From Alphaproteobacteria bacterium (GTDB lineage Bacteria; Myxococcota_A; UBA796; CAJQPC01), in contig JACKEV010000013.1 of the NCBI GenBank assembly GCA_020632795.1, positions 248,001 through 312,000 of the forward strand: a DNA stretch of 64,000 nt. The letters are read 5' to 3'. Below the pieces are notes generated by a model that saw nothing but the letters and a program-made list of their open reading frames with translations, was not told the DNA's origin and made no database searches. Below are positions 34,763-44,685 of this stretch, piece by piece. Made by a program: the position numbers and the translations under genes. The number at the start of each line of letters is the position of its first letter. The first letter of the stretch is position 1.

Positions 34763-35680
34763 ATGTCCCTCTATGGTCTGCTGAAGCGGCCGGGCCCCAA
34801 CGGCTTCGGCTACAACTCCACCACCGAGCAGGTCACCGAGGGCCTGGACCTCTCCGGCCGGGTCTACGTCCTCACCGGCTGCAACTCGGGCCTCGGGGCC
34901 GAGACCATGCGCGTGCTGTGCGCCCGGGGGGCGACGGTCATGGGCCTCGCGCGCTCCCTGAAGAAGGCCGAGGCCGCCTGCGCGGCGGTCGCCGGGGACG
35001 CCCGTCCGGTGGCCTGCGAGCTGTCCGAGCCCGCCTCCGTGCGCCAGGCGGTGGAGACCCTGCGCGGGGCCAACCACGACTTCGACGGTGTGTTCAGCAA
35101 CGCCGGCATCATGGCGCTGCCGCAGCGCGAGGTGAAGTACGGCCTGGAGCTGCAGGTCCTCACCAACCACGTCGGGCACTTCATCCTGGTCACGGGGCTG
35201 CTCGACCGCCTGTCGCCGACGGGCCGGGTGGTCATGCTCTCCAGCGCGGCCCACACGATGTCCTGGCCTGAAGGTGTGCGCATGGACGACCTCGCCGCGG
35301 AGAAGGACTACCAGTCGTGGAAGGCGTATGGGCAGTCCAAGCTGTGCAACCTGCTGTTTGCCCGCAGCCTGGCCGCCCGGCTCCCCGAGGGGCAGACCGC
35401 CAACGCCGTCCACCCCGGGGTCATCGCCACCAACCTGGGGCGGCACACGCCCAAGGTCTTCTACGCCCTGTTCGGCGCGCTGGGGCCTGTCATGGCGCTC
35501 AAGTCGGTGGCCCAGGGGGCGGCGACCCAGACCTTCGTGGCCACTCACCCCACGGCGGCCGGGATCACCGGCGAGTACTGGGCGGACTGCAACGTGGCCC
35601 GCTCCAGCGCGCACGGCCGCGACATGGCCCTGGCCGAGGCGCTTTGGGAGAAGACCGAGGCCATCGTCGCGGGGCTGTGA
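34763..35680 (+). CDS. Short-chain dehydrogenase/reductase
   Basis: 305 aa. Rossmann motif TGCNSGLG near residue 38, NAG at about 113 (SNAGIMALP), catalytic Ser in LSSAAH and YGQSK (Tyr/Lys pair). The long form and the C-terminal extension resemble the retinol-dehydrogenase/WWOX-like SDRs, which oxidise or reduce lipophilic alcohols. It is convergent with a membrane protein gene on the minus strand. Confidence 0.9.
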   Translation: MSLYGLLKRPGPNGFGYNSTTEQVTEGLDLSGRVYVLTGCNSGLGAETMRVLCARGATVMGLARSLKKAEAACAAVAGDARPVACELSEPASVRQAVETLRGANHDFDGVFSNAGIMALPQREVKYGLELQVLTNHVGHFILVTGLLDRLSPTGRVVMLSSAAHTMSWPEGVRMDDLAAEKDYQSWKAYGQSKLCNLLFARSLAARLPEGQTANAVHPGVIATNLGRHTPKVFYALFGALGPVMALKSVAQGAATQTFVATHPTAAGITGEYWADCNVARSSAHGRDMALAEALWEKTEAIVAGL

Positions 35681-35696
35681 GGGTCCGCAGGCGGCC

Positions 35697-37448
35697 TCAA
35701 AGCGGCAGCCCCAGCCCCCAGGTCTCCACCGTCTCGCCGACCGCCGGCAGGGGGAACGCCCGGGTCCGGGCCAGCGGCGGGAAGGCGTCGGGGTCCTCGG
35801 CGTCCACCACCAGCCAGCGCAGCGAGGGGTCCTCCAGGGGGACGTGGAAGCGGAACGCCGCCTTCGCCGGGCGGCCGTCGGGGGTCAGCGCCAGGATCTC
35901 CACGTCGAGGTCGGGGAGCGGCACGACGTCCCCCACGGCGCAGGCGGTGGGGTCCGCTCGGTGGATGCGGTCCACATCGACGAGCATGTACCCGTCCTCC
36001 GGCACGATCTCCAGGGTGTCGACGGCGGTGCGGGTCACCGTGGCGTTGGAGAACACCGAGGAGAGCACCACCGAGCGCCGGGGCACCGCCGGATCCCCGG
36101 CGGTGAGGCGCATCAGGGTGGTGTAGTGGACCCGGTGGAAGGTGCCCGCGACGTAGACGAAGGTCTGGTCGGGCACCGCCGCGTCCCGGGGGGCCTGCTC
36201 GAAGCCGGTGGAGAACAGGGTGAGGGTGGGCGGGAGGCTGGCCACCCGGATGGGCCCCAGCAGGGTCGAGATGGGCAGGTGCAGCGCGAGCAGGACCCCG
36301 ACCCCTGCGCGGGCCGGGCGCGAGGCAGGCGGCGCGGCGGCGAGCATCGCGATCAGCGCCGCCGGCCCCAGGCCGCCGACCATCAGCAGCCGATCCATCG
36401 GCATGGTCGCGGTGAACGGGACCAGGCACAGCGCCGTGCCCAGCGCCCAGAACCGCGCGCGGGGCTCGGCGCGGAGCAGCGGCCACAGCACCGCGGCCAC
36501 CAGCGGCAGGACGACCGCGGCGAGCCCCAGGAAGACCGGGTGCAGGCGGGGCGGCAGGACCGACCAGTAGTCCAGCGGCAGCAAGAGCCACCGGGACATC
36601 AGCAGCACCGGCAGGTTGAACCCCACGGCCCCCAGGAACCCGGGCAGGTCGCTCGCCGGGTCGTGGTAGATGCCCGAGTGCTGCGCGCCGAAGCCCGCCG
36701 CCACATAGGCCACCCGCCACGCCACCACCACCGCCCCATAGGGCACCAGCGCCGCCAGCCGCCGGGGCCACGGCGCCTCATCCAGGCAGAGCTGCCAGGC
36801 GATCACCCAGCCCAGCCCGCCGAGCGCGCCCTCCCCGGAGAGCAGCCCCACCGCCAGGACCATCACTGCCGCGAGCTGGAGCCCGACCCGCCCGCTCTGT
36901 CGCCCCCGGACGTGCAGGCCGAGCAGGGCGAAGCCGAACAGCACGGCGATCATCGTGTTCCGCGCGCTGAGCCACGCCACGGTGATGGCGTGGGGCGCGG
37001 ACACCGCGAAGATCAGCCCGGCCAGCGCGGAGATCCGGGGGGACGCGGGGTGGAGGAGCCGGAAGACCGCCAGCGCGCCCGCCACGACCGCCCCGTACCA
37101 CAGCACGCTGTGGAGGTGGTGGAGCGCCGGGACGTCCGGCCACAGGGCGTAGTCCAGGACGTGGGTGGCCGCAGCGAGGGGGCGGAAGAAGGTCATCTTC
37201 ACCGCCGGGTCCGCCCACCACGGGACGAAGCCGGCGTCCCGCAGCGCCTCGTTGAGGTCCGGCCGGGCGAAGGTGAACTGGTCCCACCACGGCGCGGCGC
37301 CCCAGGCGGTGTCCCCGCCCACGAGGTGCAGGCGCATCAGCACGTCGTCCATGACCAGCCCCACCCCCAGGGTGGGCAGGACCAGCGCGACCCCCACCAG
37401 CACGATGAGGGCAGCGGAGCGGGGCAGGCGGTCGAGGAGCGGCGTCAC
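35697..37448 (-). CDS. GT-C-like polytopic membrane protein
   Basis: 583 aa from GTG. About ten to twelve membrane helices in the first 400 residues, and a soluble C-terminal domain of about 180. The first extracytoplasmic loop has LVMDDVLMRLH, the acidic DD pair expected in GT-C glycosyltransferases, followed by FFRPLAAATHVLDY. The RPL...LDY pattern is common in bacterial O-mannosyl/arabinosyl transferase-like proteins. Substrate unknown. Downstream GST gene product is unrelated functionally. Confidence 0.65.
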   Translation of the reverse strand: MTPLLDRLPRSAALIVLVGVALVLPTLGVGLVMDDVLMRLHLVGGDTAWGAAPWWDQFTFARPDLNEALRDAGFVPWWADPAVKMTFFRPLAAATHVLDYALWPDVPALHHLHSVLWYGAVVAGALAVFRLLHPASPRISALAGLIFAVSAPHAITVAWLSARNTMIAVLFGFALLGLHVRGRQSGRVGLQLAAVMVLAVGLLSGEGALGGLGWVIAWQLCLDEAPWPRRLAALVPYGAVVVAWRVAYVAAGFGAQHSGIYHDPASDLPGFLGAVGFNLPVLLMSRWLLLPLDYWSVLPPRLHPVFLGLAAVVLPLVAAVLWPLLRAEPRARFWALGTALCLVPFTATMPMDRLLMVGGLGPAALIAMLAAAPPASRPARAGVGVLLALHLPISTLLGPIRVASLPPTLTLFSTGFEQAPRDAAVPDQTFVYVAGTFHRVHYTTLMRLTAGDPAVPRRSVVLSSVFSNATVTRTAVDTLEIVPEDGYMLVDVDRIHRADPTACAVGDVVPLPDLDVEILALTPDGRPAKAAFRFHVPLEDPSLRWLVVDAEDPDAFPPLARTRAFPLPAVGETVETWGLGLPL

Positions 37449-37457
37449 CGCTGCAGA

Positions 37458-38303
37458 CTACTCCCCGAAGTCCGCCGCGCTGTGGCGTTCGGGCACCTGG
37501 GTCTCCGGATCCCCCCAGGCCCGGTTGACCCGTTGGCCCCGCTGCACCGCCGGACGCTCCAGCAGCGCGTCGGCCCAGCGGATCACGTTCTTGTACTCGT
37601 GGACGGACAGGAAGGTCCCCGCGTTGTAGTGCTCGCCCTTGGCCATCAGCCCGTACCAGGGGAAGATGGCCATGTCCGCGATGGAGTAGCTCTCCCCGGC
37701 CATGTAGCGGTGCTCGGCCAGGTGCCGGTCGAGCACGTCGAGCTGCCGCTTGGCCTCCATCGCGAACCGGTCGATGGGGTAGCGCAGCTTCACCGGCGCG
37801 TAGGCGTAGAAGTGCCCGAAGCCCCCGCCCAGGAAGGGCGCAGACCCCATCTGCCAGAACAGCCAGTTCAGGCACTCGGTCCGCGCGGGGAGGGCCTTTG
37901 GCAGGAAGGCGTCGAACTTCTCGGCCAGGTAGAGCAGGATGGCGCCGGACTCGAACACCCGCTGGGGCTCGGGGGCGCTGCGGTCCACCAGCGCCGGGAT
38001 CTTGGAGTTGGGGTTGACCGCGACGAAGCCGGAGCTGAACTGGTCGCCCGCCATGATGTTGATGATCCAGGCGTCGTACTCAGCGCCGGTGTGCCCGGCG
38101 GCGAGCAGCTCCTCCAGCAGGATGGTGACCTTGACCCCGTTGGGCGTGCCCAGGGAGTAGAGCTGCAGGGGGTGCGCCCCGACCGGCAGCTCCTTCTCGT
38201 GGGTGGGGCCGGCGATCGGGCGGTTGATGCTGGCGAAGCGGCCGCCGCTCTCGGTGTCCCAGGTCCAGACTTCGGGGGGGGTGTACTCGGCGTCGTCGCT
38301 CAT
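37458..38303 (-). CDS. yghU: Glutathione S-transferase-like disulfide reductase (YghU type)
   Basis: 281 aa. N-terminal thioredoxin-like fold preceded by a 60-residue extension containing FASINRPIAGPTHEKELPVG, which is characteristic of YghU/YfcG-type disulfide-bond oxidoreductases; LGTPNGVKVTILLEEL supplies the Thr/Asn that bind glutathione disulfide. C-terminal helical domain with GESYSIADMAIFPWYG. AAGGAG lies 9 nt before the ATG. Acts in the cytoplasm on disulfides with glutathione. Confidence 0.9.
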   Translation of the reverse strand: MSDDAEYTPPEVWTWDTESGGRFASINRPIAGPTHEKELPVGAHPLQLYSLGTPNGVKVTILLEELLAAGHTGAEYDAWIINIMAGDQFSSGFVAVNPNSKIPALVDRSAPEPQRVFESGAILLYLAEKFDAFLPKALPARTECLNWLFWQMGSAPFLGGGFGHFYAYAPVKLRYPIDRFAMEAKRQLDVLDRHLAEHRYMAGESYSIADMAIFPWYGLMAKGEHYNAGTFLSVHEYKNVIRWADALLERPAVQRGQRVNRAWGDPETQVPERHSAADFGE

Positions 38304-38373
38304 GGGGGGGCTCCTTGCTGGGGTCGCGGACAAGGATGGAGGAACGGGCCGGAGGTTGCACGGCCGCACGCCC

Positions 38374-40251
38374 TCACAGGATGAGCCGCACGCCGCCGAG
38401 GTCCTCGATGCGGTGGGGGAACCGGTCACCCGGCGTGCCGATGAACATGTAGTTCTTGGGCACGCCCAGGCGCTCGGACAGCAGCTCGATCAGCTCCGGC
38501 CCGAAGGTCCCCTTCACCGAGAGGAAGTCGATGCGCAGCTCGGGGTAGAGGTGGTCGATCTCCTTGAGGCGCTCGGCGAGCTGCGCGTCCAGGGCGCTGT
38601 GGTCCTGCTCGGTGCAGTGGACCACCTTGAGGTAGGTGGTCTGCTCGTTCTCCAGCACGTAGAGCGCGGCGCGGTTCAGCTCGGCGGGGTCGTCGCCCTT
38701 GGTGAAGTAGACCACCGCGCGGCTGTTGATGTCCTCGATGTAGCGCCGCACGAAGCTGGAGAGCTGCTCGCTCACGCGCTCCACCCGATCCACCAGCCCG
38801 CGCACGATGAACAGCACGACGCGCAGGAGCTGGACCCGCAGGAACATGGCCGCGACCACCGCGCCGGTGGCCACGAAGTACACCCCGAAGACCCGCACGT
38901 AGGCCGGGTCGAGCAGCACGTTCCCCACCAGCCCCACCAGCACGGCCACCAGGGCGACGGACACCGACGACCACGACGCCCGGGTCTCCCGGGGCAGGCG
39001 CCCGCGCTTGACCTTGAGCAGCATGTTGCCCACCGCGAACAGGGACATCACGCTGAGGAAGGAGATGGTGTACACCCCCGCGAGGGTCTCCACCTCGCCC
39101 CCGGTGGCGAACATGATGGACGCGCACACCCCGAAGAAGGCGAGGATGATCCAGTGGTTGGTCTTGCGCAGCCGGTTCTCCTGCAGGAACACTGCCGGCA
39201 GGCAGCGGTCCAGGGACATCCGCCGCATCAGCCCGGTGACCCCCACATACGAGGTGAGCACCGCGCCGGAGAGCACGAGCACGGCGTCCAGGCTCACCCA
39301 GCTCCGCAGGAGCCCGCCCCAGGACACCTCGCCCATGCGCGCGAGCAGGTCGGGGGGCACCGACTGGATCTCGGCGAGGGGCAACAACCCCAGCGACAGG
39401 AGGCTCATCAGGGGGTTGAAGATGGCGACGGCCACCCACATGTTGCGCAGCGTCTTGGGGAACACCCCCTTGCGCTGCTCCTCGATGAAGTTGGCGCTGC
39501 TCTCGAAGCCGCTGATGCCGAGCATGGCGGCGGCGAAGCCGAAGAACAGGGCCCGCGGCAGGCTGACCGCCGACGGCGCCGACCAGTTCTCGATCAGCAG
39601 CGACGGGTCAGCGATCACCGCGTGCCCGCCGACCACGGTGAGCACCGTCAGCGTGGTGATGTGGAACACGAAGATGCCCAGCGCCACCACGGAGGACTCG
39701 GTGATGCCGACGACGTTGAGCACCGCGAAGAGGCCCAGCAGCCCGATGGTGGCGCCGAAGACCGGCAGCCCCGCCCACAGGTTGTGGGCGTAGTGCATCG
39801 CCTCGCCGGCGCTGATGACCGCCGTGGCGACATACGACAGCAGGGTGAGGCAGGCTGCCGCCGCCGCCAGGCGCTTGTTCGTGGTGTTGAGCAGCACCGT
39901 GTAGGTGCCGCCGTTGAGGGGCAGGGCGCTGCCGACCTCGGCGTAGATGCGGCGGAACAGGTAGAGCACCGCCGCGACCACCACCAGCACGATCGGCGCG
40001 TAGCGGCCGGCCTGGGCCGCGCACAGCGCCGAGACGTACAGCGTGCTCGACGTGATGTCGTTGCCGCAGATGGCCGTCGACGGCCACACCCCCAGGGAGT
40101 GCTTGTGGGCCGAGTCGAGCCTGGACACTGTAACCTGTGAGGTGTCAAGGTCGGAGATGTGGCCCGCCGTCCCCCAGCCGGCGAACTCCCAGGGTTCGGC
40201 TTCTGGGAGGGGGTCTTGGGGGGGATCGGTCGCCGGCATGCTGTCCTCCAT
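38374..40251 (-). CDS. APC-family amino-acid/polyamine permease with cytosolic domain
   Basis: 625 aa. Residues about 50-470 hold twelve membrane helices in the APC pattern, including the first-helix unwound motif region and FFGFAAAMLGISGFESSANF, typical of TM6. After the membrane domain a soluble region of about 140 residues (DINSRAVVYFTKGDDPAEL... ending GGVRLIL) resembles a universal-stress-like or regulatory alpha/beta domain. Substrate cannot be read from the sequence. No adjacent metabolic genes point to one. Confidence 0.8.
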   Translation of the reverse strand: MEDSMPATDPPQDPLPEAEPWEFAGWGTAGHISDLDTSQVTVSRLDSAHKHSLGVWPSTAICGNDITSSTLYVSALCAAQAGRYAPIVLVVVAAVLYLFRRIYAEVGSALPLNGGTYTVLLNTTNKRLAAAAACLTLLSYVATAVISAGEAMHYAHNLWAGLPVFGATIGLLGLFAVLNVVGITESSVVALGIFVFHITTLTVLTVVGGHAVIADPSLLIENWSAPSAVSLPRALFFGFAAAMLGISGFESSANFIEEQRKGVFPKTLRNMWVAVAIFNPLMSLLSLGLLPLAEIQSVPPDLLARMGEVSWGGLLRSWVSLDAVLVLSGAVLTSYVGVTGLMRRMSLDRCLPAVFLQENRLRKTNHWIILAFFGVCASIMFATGGEVETLAGVYTISFLSVMSLFAVGNMLLKVKRGRLPRETRASWSSVSVALVAVLVGLVGNVLLDPAYVRVFGVYFVATGAVVAAMFLRVQLLRVVLFIVRGLVDRVERVSEQLSSFVRRYIEDINSRAVVYFTKGDDPAELNRAALYVLENEQTTYLKVVHCTEQDHSALDAQLAERLKEIDHLYPELRIDFLSVKGTFGPELIELLSERLGVPKNYMFIGTPGDRFPHRIEDLGGVRLIL

Positions 40252-40336
40252 CGCCTGCTCGGCAGGCCGTCAGGATTCGCGACGCGGACACTATAGCGCT
40301 TCAGGGGCGGCCCCAGCCGGAGCCGCCCCCTTGCGC

Positions 40337-41500
40337 TCAGCGACGCACCTTGTCGGCCCGGATCTCCCAGTGCTGCTGCGGGTCGGTCGGCGCGGAGGGC
40401 TGGGTGATGAGCTTGGGCCCGGTGCCCCTCAGGTAGTCCAGGTGCAGGTCCGGCCGGATGTGCAGGTAGCGGCCGCTGTTGTTCCGCATCCGCAGCACGC
40501 CGGGGCGCACGTCCTCCAGGGTCCAGGCGTGGGGCGGCTCGGGCGTGGCGGCGTTGGGGATCCGCTTGGCGTGGTTCCACGCGATGAAGCTGGCCGCGTC
40601 GGTGCGCAGCTCGTAGGCGCTCCAGTTGAATCCGTCCACCGGCCGGCGCTTGACCTCGACGTTGCCCGCCTCGGCCCCGGCGGCCTGGTAGAAGTACCAG
40701 CCCTCCGGCTGCGGGCCGCCCTCCAGGGAGCCGCCGCCGCGCGGGTCGGGCCGCAGCACGATGAAGTCCCCGGTGGCCACGCTGCGGAACTGCACGACGC
40801 TGGCGGTCACGTCCACCTCGGAGACGCGGTTGACCCGCAGCAGGCCGTTGGGCTGGGCCAGGGCGGCGACCGCCGCCTCGCTCAGGGCCTCGTCGTGGAG
40901 CTGGGCGGCGACCACCACGCCGTCGATGAAGCCGCGGACGTCGGTGGCGCTGAGGGTGTGCCGGGGGCCGAACAGCACCTCGACGTCGCTGGCGGCCCAG
41001 GTGGGCAGCGCGCCCTGGACGTAGCTGAACAGGGTCACGCCGTCGCGGGTCAGGGTGACCCGGGCCTGGCCACCCTCCTCGGCGTAGGACACCGCCACCT
41101 TGATCAGCGCGCCGAAGGTGGCCTCGGGGCTGGCGGGCAGGGTCAGCCGACCTCCGCTGACCGGAGAGCGGCGGAAGAAGCTGCTGCCGGGCATCCAGGT
41201 GTTGTCGGCCACCTCGCCGAAGACGATGGCGTCGAACTGATCCTTGCTGACCGCGTCGACGCTCATGACCGCGCCGGAGGGGCGCTTGTTCGCGATGGTG
41301 TTCAGCTTGACCCAGGCCACCAGCGTCTTCTCGCGGATGTCTGCGCCGGTGTAGCCCCGCGCCCGGGCGTAGCTGCCCTGGCTGAGGTGCAGGCCCTCGC
41401 TGTCCAACGTGGCGCCCAGCAGCTCCAGGTCGCCCCAGGTCCCGGTGCGCTCGATGTTACCGTTCGCGGCGGTGAAGGTCCATTCTCCGATGACGCCCAT
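40337..41500 (-). CDS. LamG-like plus trefoil-like protein without signal peptide
   Basis: 387 aa. Residues 1-215 fit a concanavalin A-like/LamG jelly roll (MGVIGEWTFTAANGNIERTG, LVAWVKLNTI, GFIDGVVVAAQLHDEALSE). Residues 225-387 look like a beta-trefoil/fascin-like module (GDFIVLRPDPRGG, RNNSGRYLHIRPDLHLDYL). No secretion signal, although such modules normally bind glycans outside the cell. It is the most downstream gene of the 40-45 kb cluster, 119 bp after the CpXC gene. Confidence 0.6.
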   Translation of the reverse strand: MGVIGEWTFTAANGNIERTGTWGDLELLGATLDSEGLHLSQGSYARARGYTGADIREKTLVAWVKLNTIANKRPSGAVMSVDAVSKDQFDAIVFGEVADNTWMPGSSFFRRSPVSGGRLTLPASPEATFGALIKVAVSYAEEGGQARVTLTRDGVTLFSYVQGALPTWAASDVEVLFGPRHTLSATDVRGFIDGVVVAAQLHDEALSEAAVAALAQPNGLLRVNRVSEVDVTASVVQFRSVATGDFIVLRPDPRGGGSLEGGPQPEGWYFYQAAGAEAGNVEVKRRPVDGFNWSAYELRTDAASFIAWNHAKRIPNAATPEPPHAWTLEDVRPGVLRMRNNSGRYLHIRPDLHLDYLRGTGPKLITQPSAPTDPQQHWEIRADKVRR

Positions 41501-41619
41501 GAGGATCTCCCTGCGCGTCCAGCGCGCGACTGTGGTGGATTCATCCGGTCGGTCGCCCGACCTGGAGTGAACCTACGGCGGCGCGAGGGGGCGCCTCCAC
41601 TACGCCCGATTACCCGCCG

Positions 41620-42354
41620 TTACCAGCCGTTACGCAGGCTCGACCCGTCCCGGAACGGGTTCAGGCGCCCGTCCAGATCGAAGGTGAGCGGGTCGACCGG
41701 GCGCGGGGGGATGAGGAAGCGTCGGAAGCTCACGAACGGGTCCACCCCCAGGGCGGCCTCCGAGAAGCCGGGGGGCAGGGCCGCCTCCAGCAGGGACGGG
41801 TCGGCCTCGGCGGCCAGGTGCTCGCCCGCCTCGGTGCGGACCCGGAAGCGCAGGGCTGCGCCCGCCTCGTCCAGGGTGACGTGCGCCCGACCCCATGCGG
41901 GCCGCCCCGCGAGCAGGGCGAGCTTGGCCCGCTCCACCCGGGCGTCGTCCAGGCCCGCGTCATCGATCACCAGCTTCTCCCGCAGATCCTCGTAGCCGAA
42001 CACCACGCGCACCCGCCAGAGGGGCAGCTCGTCCCGCAGGCGCCGGGGGGCGGCCACGCCCAGGTTGCGCACGCAGCTCATCCGGGTGGCGGTGGCCAGC
42101 TCCGCCCAGTGGACCTCGGCCCAGGCGGGGTAGCAGTGGATCCAGGTGCGGCGGTCGAAGTCGAGGGTGGCCACGGTGCGGACCACGCCCACGCGGTGGT
42201 TGCAGTTGCTGCATTGCAGCACGTTCATGTTGCGTTGCAGGATGGCCACCCGGAGGTCGGGGCGGGCCCCCAGGTTGGCCACGATGACCACCTCCCCCGC
42301 GACCGCCGCGCCGCAGCGGGGGCAGTCCACCGACACCGGGGCGAGGGTGCTCAC
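41620..42354 (-). CDS. CpXC-domain protein
   Basis: 244 aa from the GTG at 42354, whose start overlaps the upstream stop as GTGA. The N-terminus VDCPRCG...LQCSNCNHRV is a CpXC domain, with two CXXC zinc knuckles separated by about 40 residues. The rest is mixed alpha/beta with no motif known to me. CpXC proteins have no established function. Translational coupling ties it to the lipoprotein and metallopeptidase genes. Confidence 0.75.
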   Translation of the reverse strand: MSTLAPVSVDCPRCGAAVAGEVVIVANLGARPDLRVAILQRNMNVLQCSNCNHRVGVVRTVATLDFDRRTWIHCYPAWAEVHWAELATATRMSCVRNLGVAAPRRLRDELPLWRVRVVFGYEDLREKLVIDDAGLDDARVERAKLALLAGRPAWGRAHVTLDEAGAALRFRVRTEAGEHLAAEADPSLLEAALPPGFSEAALGVDPFVSFRRFLIPPRPVDPLTFDLDGRLNPFRDGSSLRNGW

Positions 42355-42866
42355 CGGGGCCTCACCGCCTGCTCGGCGCGGGGCGGCTGCGCGTCGGCCC
42401 ACAGCTGCACGGCCATGACCCGGCCCCGGTGGTCATAGTAGCAGAAGCGCAGCGTCCCGTCCTCGTCCCAGCGGGGGGCCTCCACGGTCGGGTCGCAGAG
42501 CGGCTGGTCGCCGTTCTCGTGGAGGTAGAGCCAGGCCGCCGCGATCCGCGTCGGGTCCCGGTCGCCCGTGAGCAATTCGGCGTAGCCCTCCGGCCCGCTC
42601 ACCGGGTGGGGCTTGGGCGCACTCAGGACCGCCACGCTGAGGCCGGGCTGCCCCCCGTCCATGCGGCGCGGCCGGTCGGGCTCCTCCACCCGGAGGAAGG
42701 GGGGGCCGTCGTCGTCCAGGTGCAGGGGGTACGCGCTCAGGGACTCCGGCGCGACGCCGTAGCGGGCGGCGGCGTGGCCGAGGGCCAGGGGCAGGGCCTC
42801 GTCGTAGGTCAGCGGGGGGGGCTGGGGCGGGGTGTGCAGACAGGCTCCCAGGAGCAGCAGGGTCAC
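42351..42866 (-). CDS. Lipoprotein of the metallopeptidase cluster
   Basis: 171 aa from the GTG at 42866, overlapping the metallopeptidase stop (GTGA). Signal TLLLLGAC with lipobox Cys at residue 9, then a Pro-rich linker and a compact alpha/beta domain (YDEALPLALGHAAARYGV... DGTLRFCYYDHRGRVMAVQL). No family recognised. The four-base overlaps on both sides mean its product is made with the neighbours; a lipoprotein paired with a toxin-like peptidase could be a cognate immunity or receptor protein, which is speculation. Confidence 0.65.
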   Translation of the reverse strand: MTLLLLGACLHTPPQPPPLTYDEALPLALGHAAARYGVAPESLSAYPLHLDDDGPPFLRVEEPDRPRRMDGGQPGLSVAVLSAPKPHPVSGPEGYAELLTGDRDPTRIAAAWLYLHENGDQPLCDPTVEAPRWDEDGTLRFCYYDHRGRVMAVQLWADAQPPRAEQAVRPR

Positions 42867-44617
42867 GGGGTCGGGGCGGGGGCTTCGGGGGCGGGGCCCT
42901 GGGCGGCGGGCATGCCCACCGTGCCCTGGCCGGTCTCCTGGCCCAGGTCGGCGACCGGGTGGACCGTGCCCATCATGCGCGCGTAGAGGGTGGGGTCGCG
43001 CCCCTGCATCAGCCGGCCCAGGGGCATGCCGGGCTGGTCGGCCTCGGCGTAGAAGGTGGCGTAGGCCTCGGCGAACCACTCCATCGGGGAGCGCATCGCG
43101 TAGGTGCTCACCTTCTTCGCGTAGAGGTTGGTGGGGCAGGAGCAGAACCCGAACCAGTTGTAGGCGACGTGGTAGCTGCGGCCGTCGAGGTCGTCCTGCA
43201 GGTCCCAGGCGCCGGGGGTGGCCCGCTGGACCAGGTAGCGCATCAGCGGCTCGTCCTGGATCGCCGCCCACAGCCCCCGGGAGACCCGCTCGACGGCGAC
43301 GCGGTAGGCGGCCTGGCTGTGGTTGGTGACCTGGCCCAGGGCGTCGAGGATGAGGCCCAGCGCCCGCTCCCGCTGGCTGGCCGAGACGCGCTCCAGCGGC
43401 AGGGGGTGGGCGGGCAGGAAGACCTCCTCCAGCAGGGACCGGAAGTCGTCGTGCTGCTGCCAACCGAACTCGCTGTAGACGAAGCCGCCGGGCTGGTCCC
43501 AGCCGTTGGAGGCCCCCACGTTGTGGCCGATCTCGTGGCGCACGCAGGCGTCGAAGATGTTGAGGCCGCGCATGGGGTCGCCGTCGTCGGTGTAGGCGCC
43601 GATCTCGGTGGCCCCGAGCATGTCGGTGCCCCACTCCATGCCGATCTCGCCGCCCCCGGCCCAGCCGGTGGCCTCGCCGAAGTTGCCCTCGCGGATGACC
43701 TTGATGGTGGCGGCGAGGTGCTCGGGGGGCGTGAGGTCGCCGAGCTGCCACAGCCGGGTCACGCTGGGCAGGTCCCAGGTGCCGCCCTGCTGGGCCAGCG
43801 ACACGCCGAAGCGGGCGGCGAACAGGGCGCTCCACTCGGCGGGGCTGCCGTCCTCCGAGGCGAGTAGGAAGTGGTAGAGCTGGCGCTGGGTCTCCTCGTC
43901 GCTGGCCGGGCCGTCGGGCAGCTCGGACAGGTAGCGGTTCCAGATGCCCAGGCGTTTGTACTCCGCGCGGGTGGCCGCGGCGGACTCGGCGTCGGTGATG
44001 CGCTCCAGGAGCTGGGTCTGCCGCTCCACGCCCCCGCGCTCCCCGACCCACACCAGGAGGTCCGGCTGGGCCTCGATCGCGGCCTTGAGGCGCATCGGGT
44101 CCATCGACAGGCCGGGGAGGAGGTCCATCGGGTCGCCGGGTAGGGCGCGGACCGCGGCCCAGGCCTGGGGGTCGGCCACGACCTCGGCCTGCTGGGCGGC
44201 GCTGCGGCCGGCGACCATGCGCATCCACCCCTCGACGGTGAACCGGCCCTCGCCGCCCCCGGCGAGCCAGGTCACGCCGTCCTTCAAGGGGCGGCTGTCC
44301 CCGAAGCCGAGGTGGATGAGGGCCAGCGCGGCGTCGGCGCCGAGCACCCCCAGGGCGTCGTGCATCAGGGCGGCGTCGGCCAGCAGGCTGTTGACCAGGG
44401 CGGGCTGATCCCGCTGGAGCCGGGCGATGGTGGCCAGCAGGCGGGGGGCGTCGCCGGCCTCGACCTGCTCCCGCAGCTCGTCCAGGGGGCCGCCGGTGCG
44501 CTCGGCGGAGGCGTCGCGCTCGGCGGACTCGACGTCGGGGGCCTCTTCAGAGGTGTGGAGGGCGGCGTGGTGATCCACGCCGGACTGGACAGGGGCGCGC
44601 TGGGCGAAGCTGGGCAC
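42863..44617 (-). CDS. Large metallopeptidase-like protein (HEIGHN), candidate effector
   Basis: 584 aa, no signal peptide. The N-terminal 45 residues are polar and disordered (FAQRAPVQSGVDHHAALHTS). A helical region of about 250 residues follows. The zincin motif HEIGHN lies near residue 365, with a candidate downstream Glu in SPMEWFAEAYATFYAEADQP (EAYA, as the third ligand in gluzincins). The N-terminal extension resembles those on cargo of contractile-injection systems in style only. The C-terminus is Pro/Ala-rich. Probably an active zinc endopeptidase of an undescribed family. Confidence 0.65.
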   Translation of the reverse strand: MPSFAQRAPVQSGVDHHAALHTSEEAPDVESAERDASAERTGGPLDELREQVEAGDAPRLLATIARLQRDQPALVNSLLADAALMHDALGVLGADAALALIHLGFGDSRPLKDGVTWLAGGGEGRFTVEGWMRMVAGRSAAQQAEVVADPQAWAAVRALPGDPMDLLPGLSMDPMRLKAAIEAQPDLLVWVGERGGVERQTQLLERITDAESAAATRAEYKRLGIWNRYLSELPDGPASDEETQRQLYHFLLASEDGSPAEWSALFAARFGVSLAQQGGTWDLPSVTRLWQLGDLTPPEHLAATIKVIREGNFGEATGWAGGGEIGMEWGTDMLGATEIGAYTDDGDPMRGLNIFDACVRHEIGHNVGASNGWDQPGGFVYSEFGWQQHDDFRSLLEEVFLPAHPLPLERVSASQRERALGLILDALGQVTNHSQAAYRVAVERVSRGLWAAIQDEPLMRYLVQRATPGAWDLQDDLDGRSYHVAYNWFGFCSCPTNLYAKKVSTYAMRSPMEWFAEAYATFYAEADQPGMPLGRLMQGRDPTLYARMMGTVHPVADLGQETGQGTVGMPAAQGPAPEAPAPTP

Positions 44618-44685
44618 GGTCGACTCCGCAGGGTGGGGTCGACCATTTTCTGTCCTGTTGGCGGATCAGCGCAAGCCCGATCTGC

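Noticed and set aside
35274..38384. Very long open frame (1036 codons) on the plus strand
   Set aside because: It lies opposite the GT-C-like and GST genes, is dominated by His/Arg/Gln/Gly low-complexity residues and is an antisense shadow produced by high GC3.
38203..40140. Long plus-strand open frame of 645 codons
   Set aside because: Antisense to the APC permease; His/Gln/Glu/Gly-rich composition, no motif, no ribosome site.
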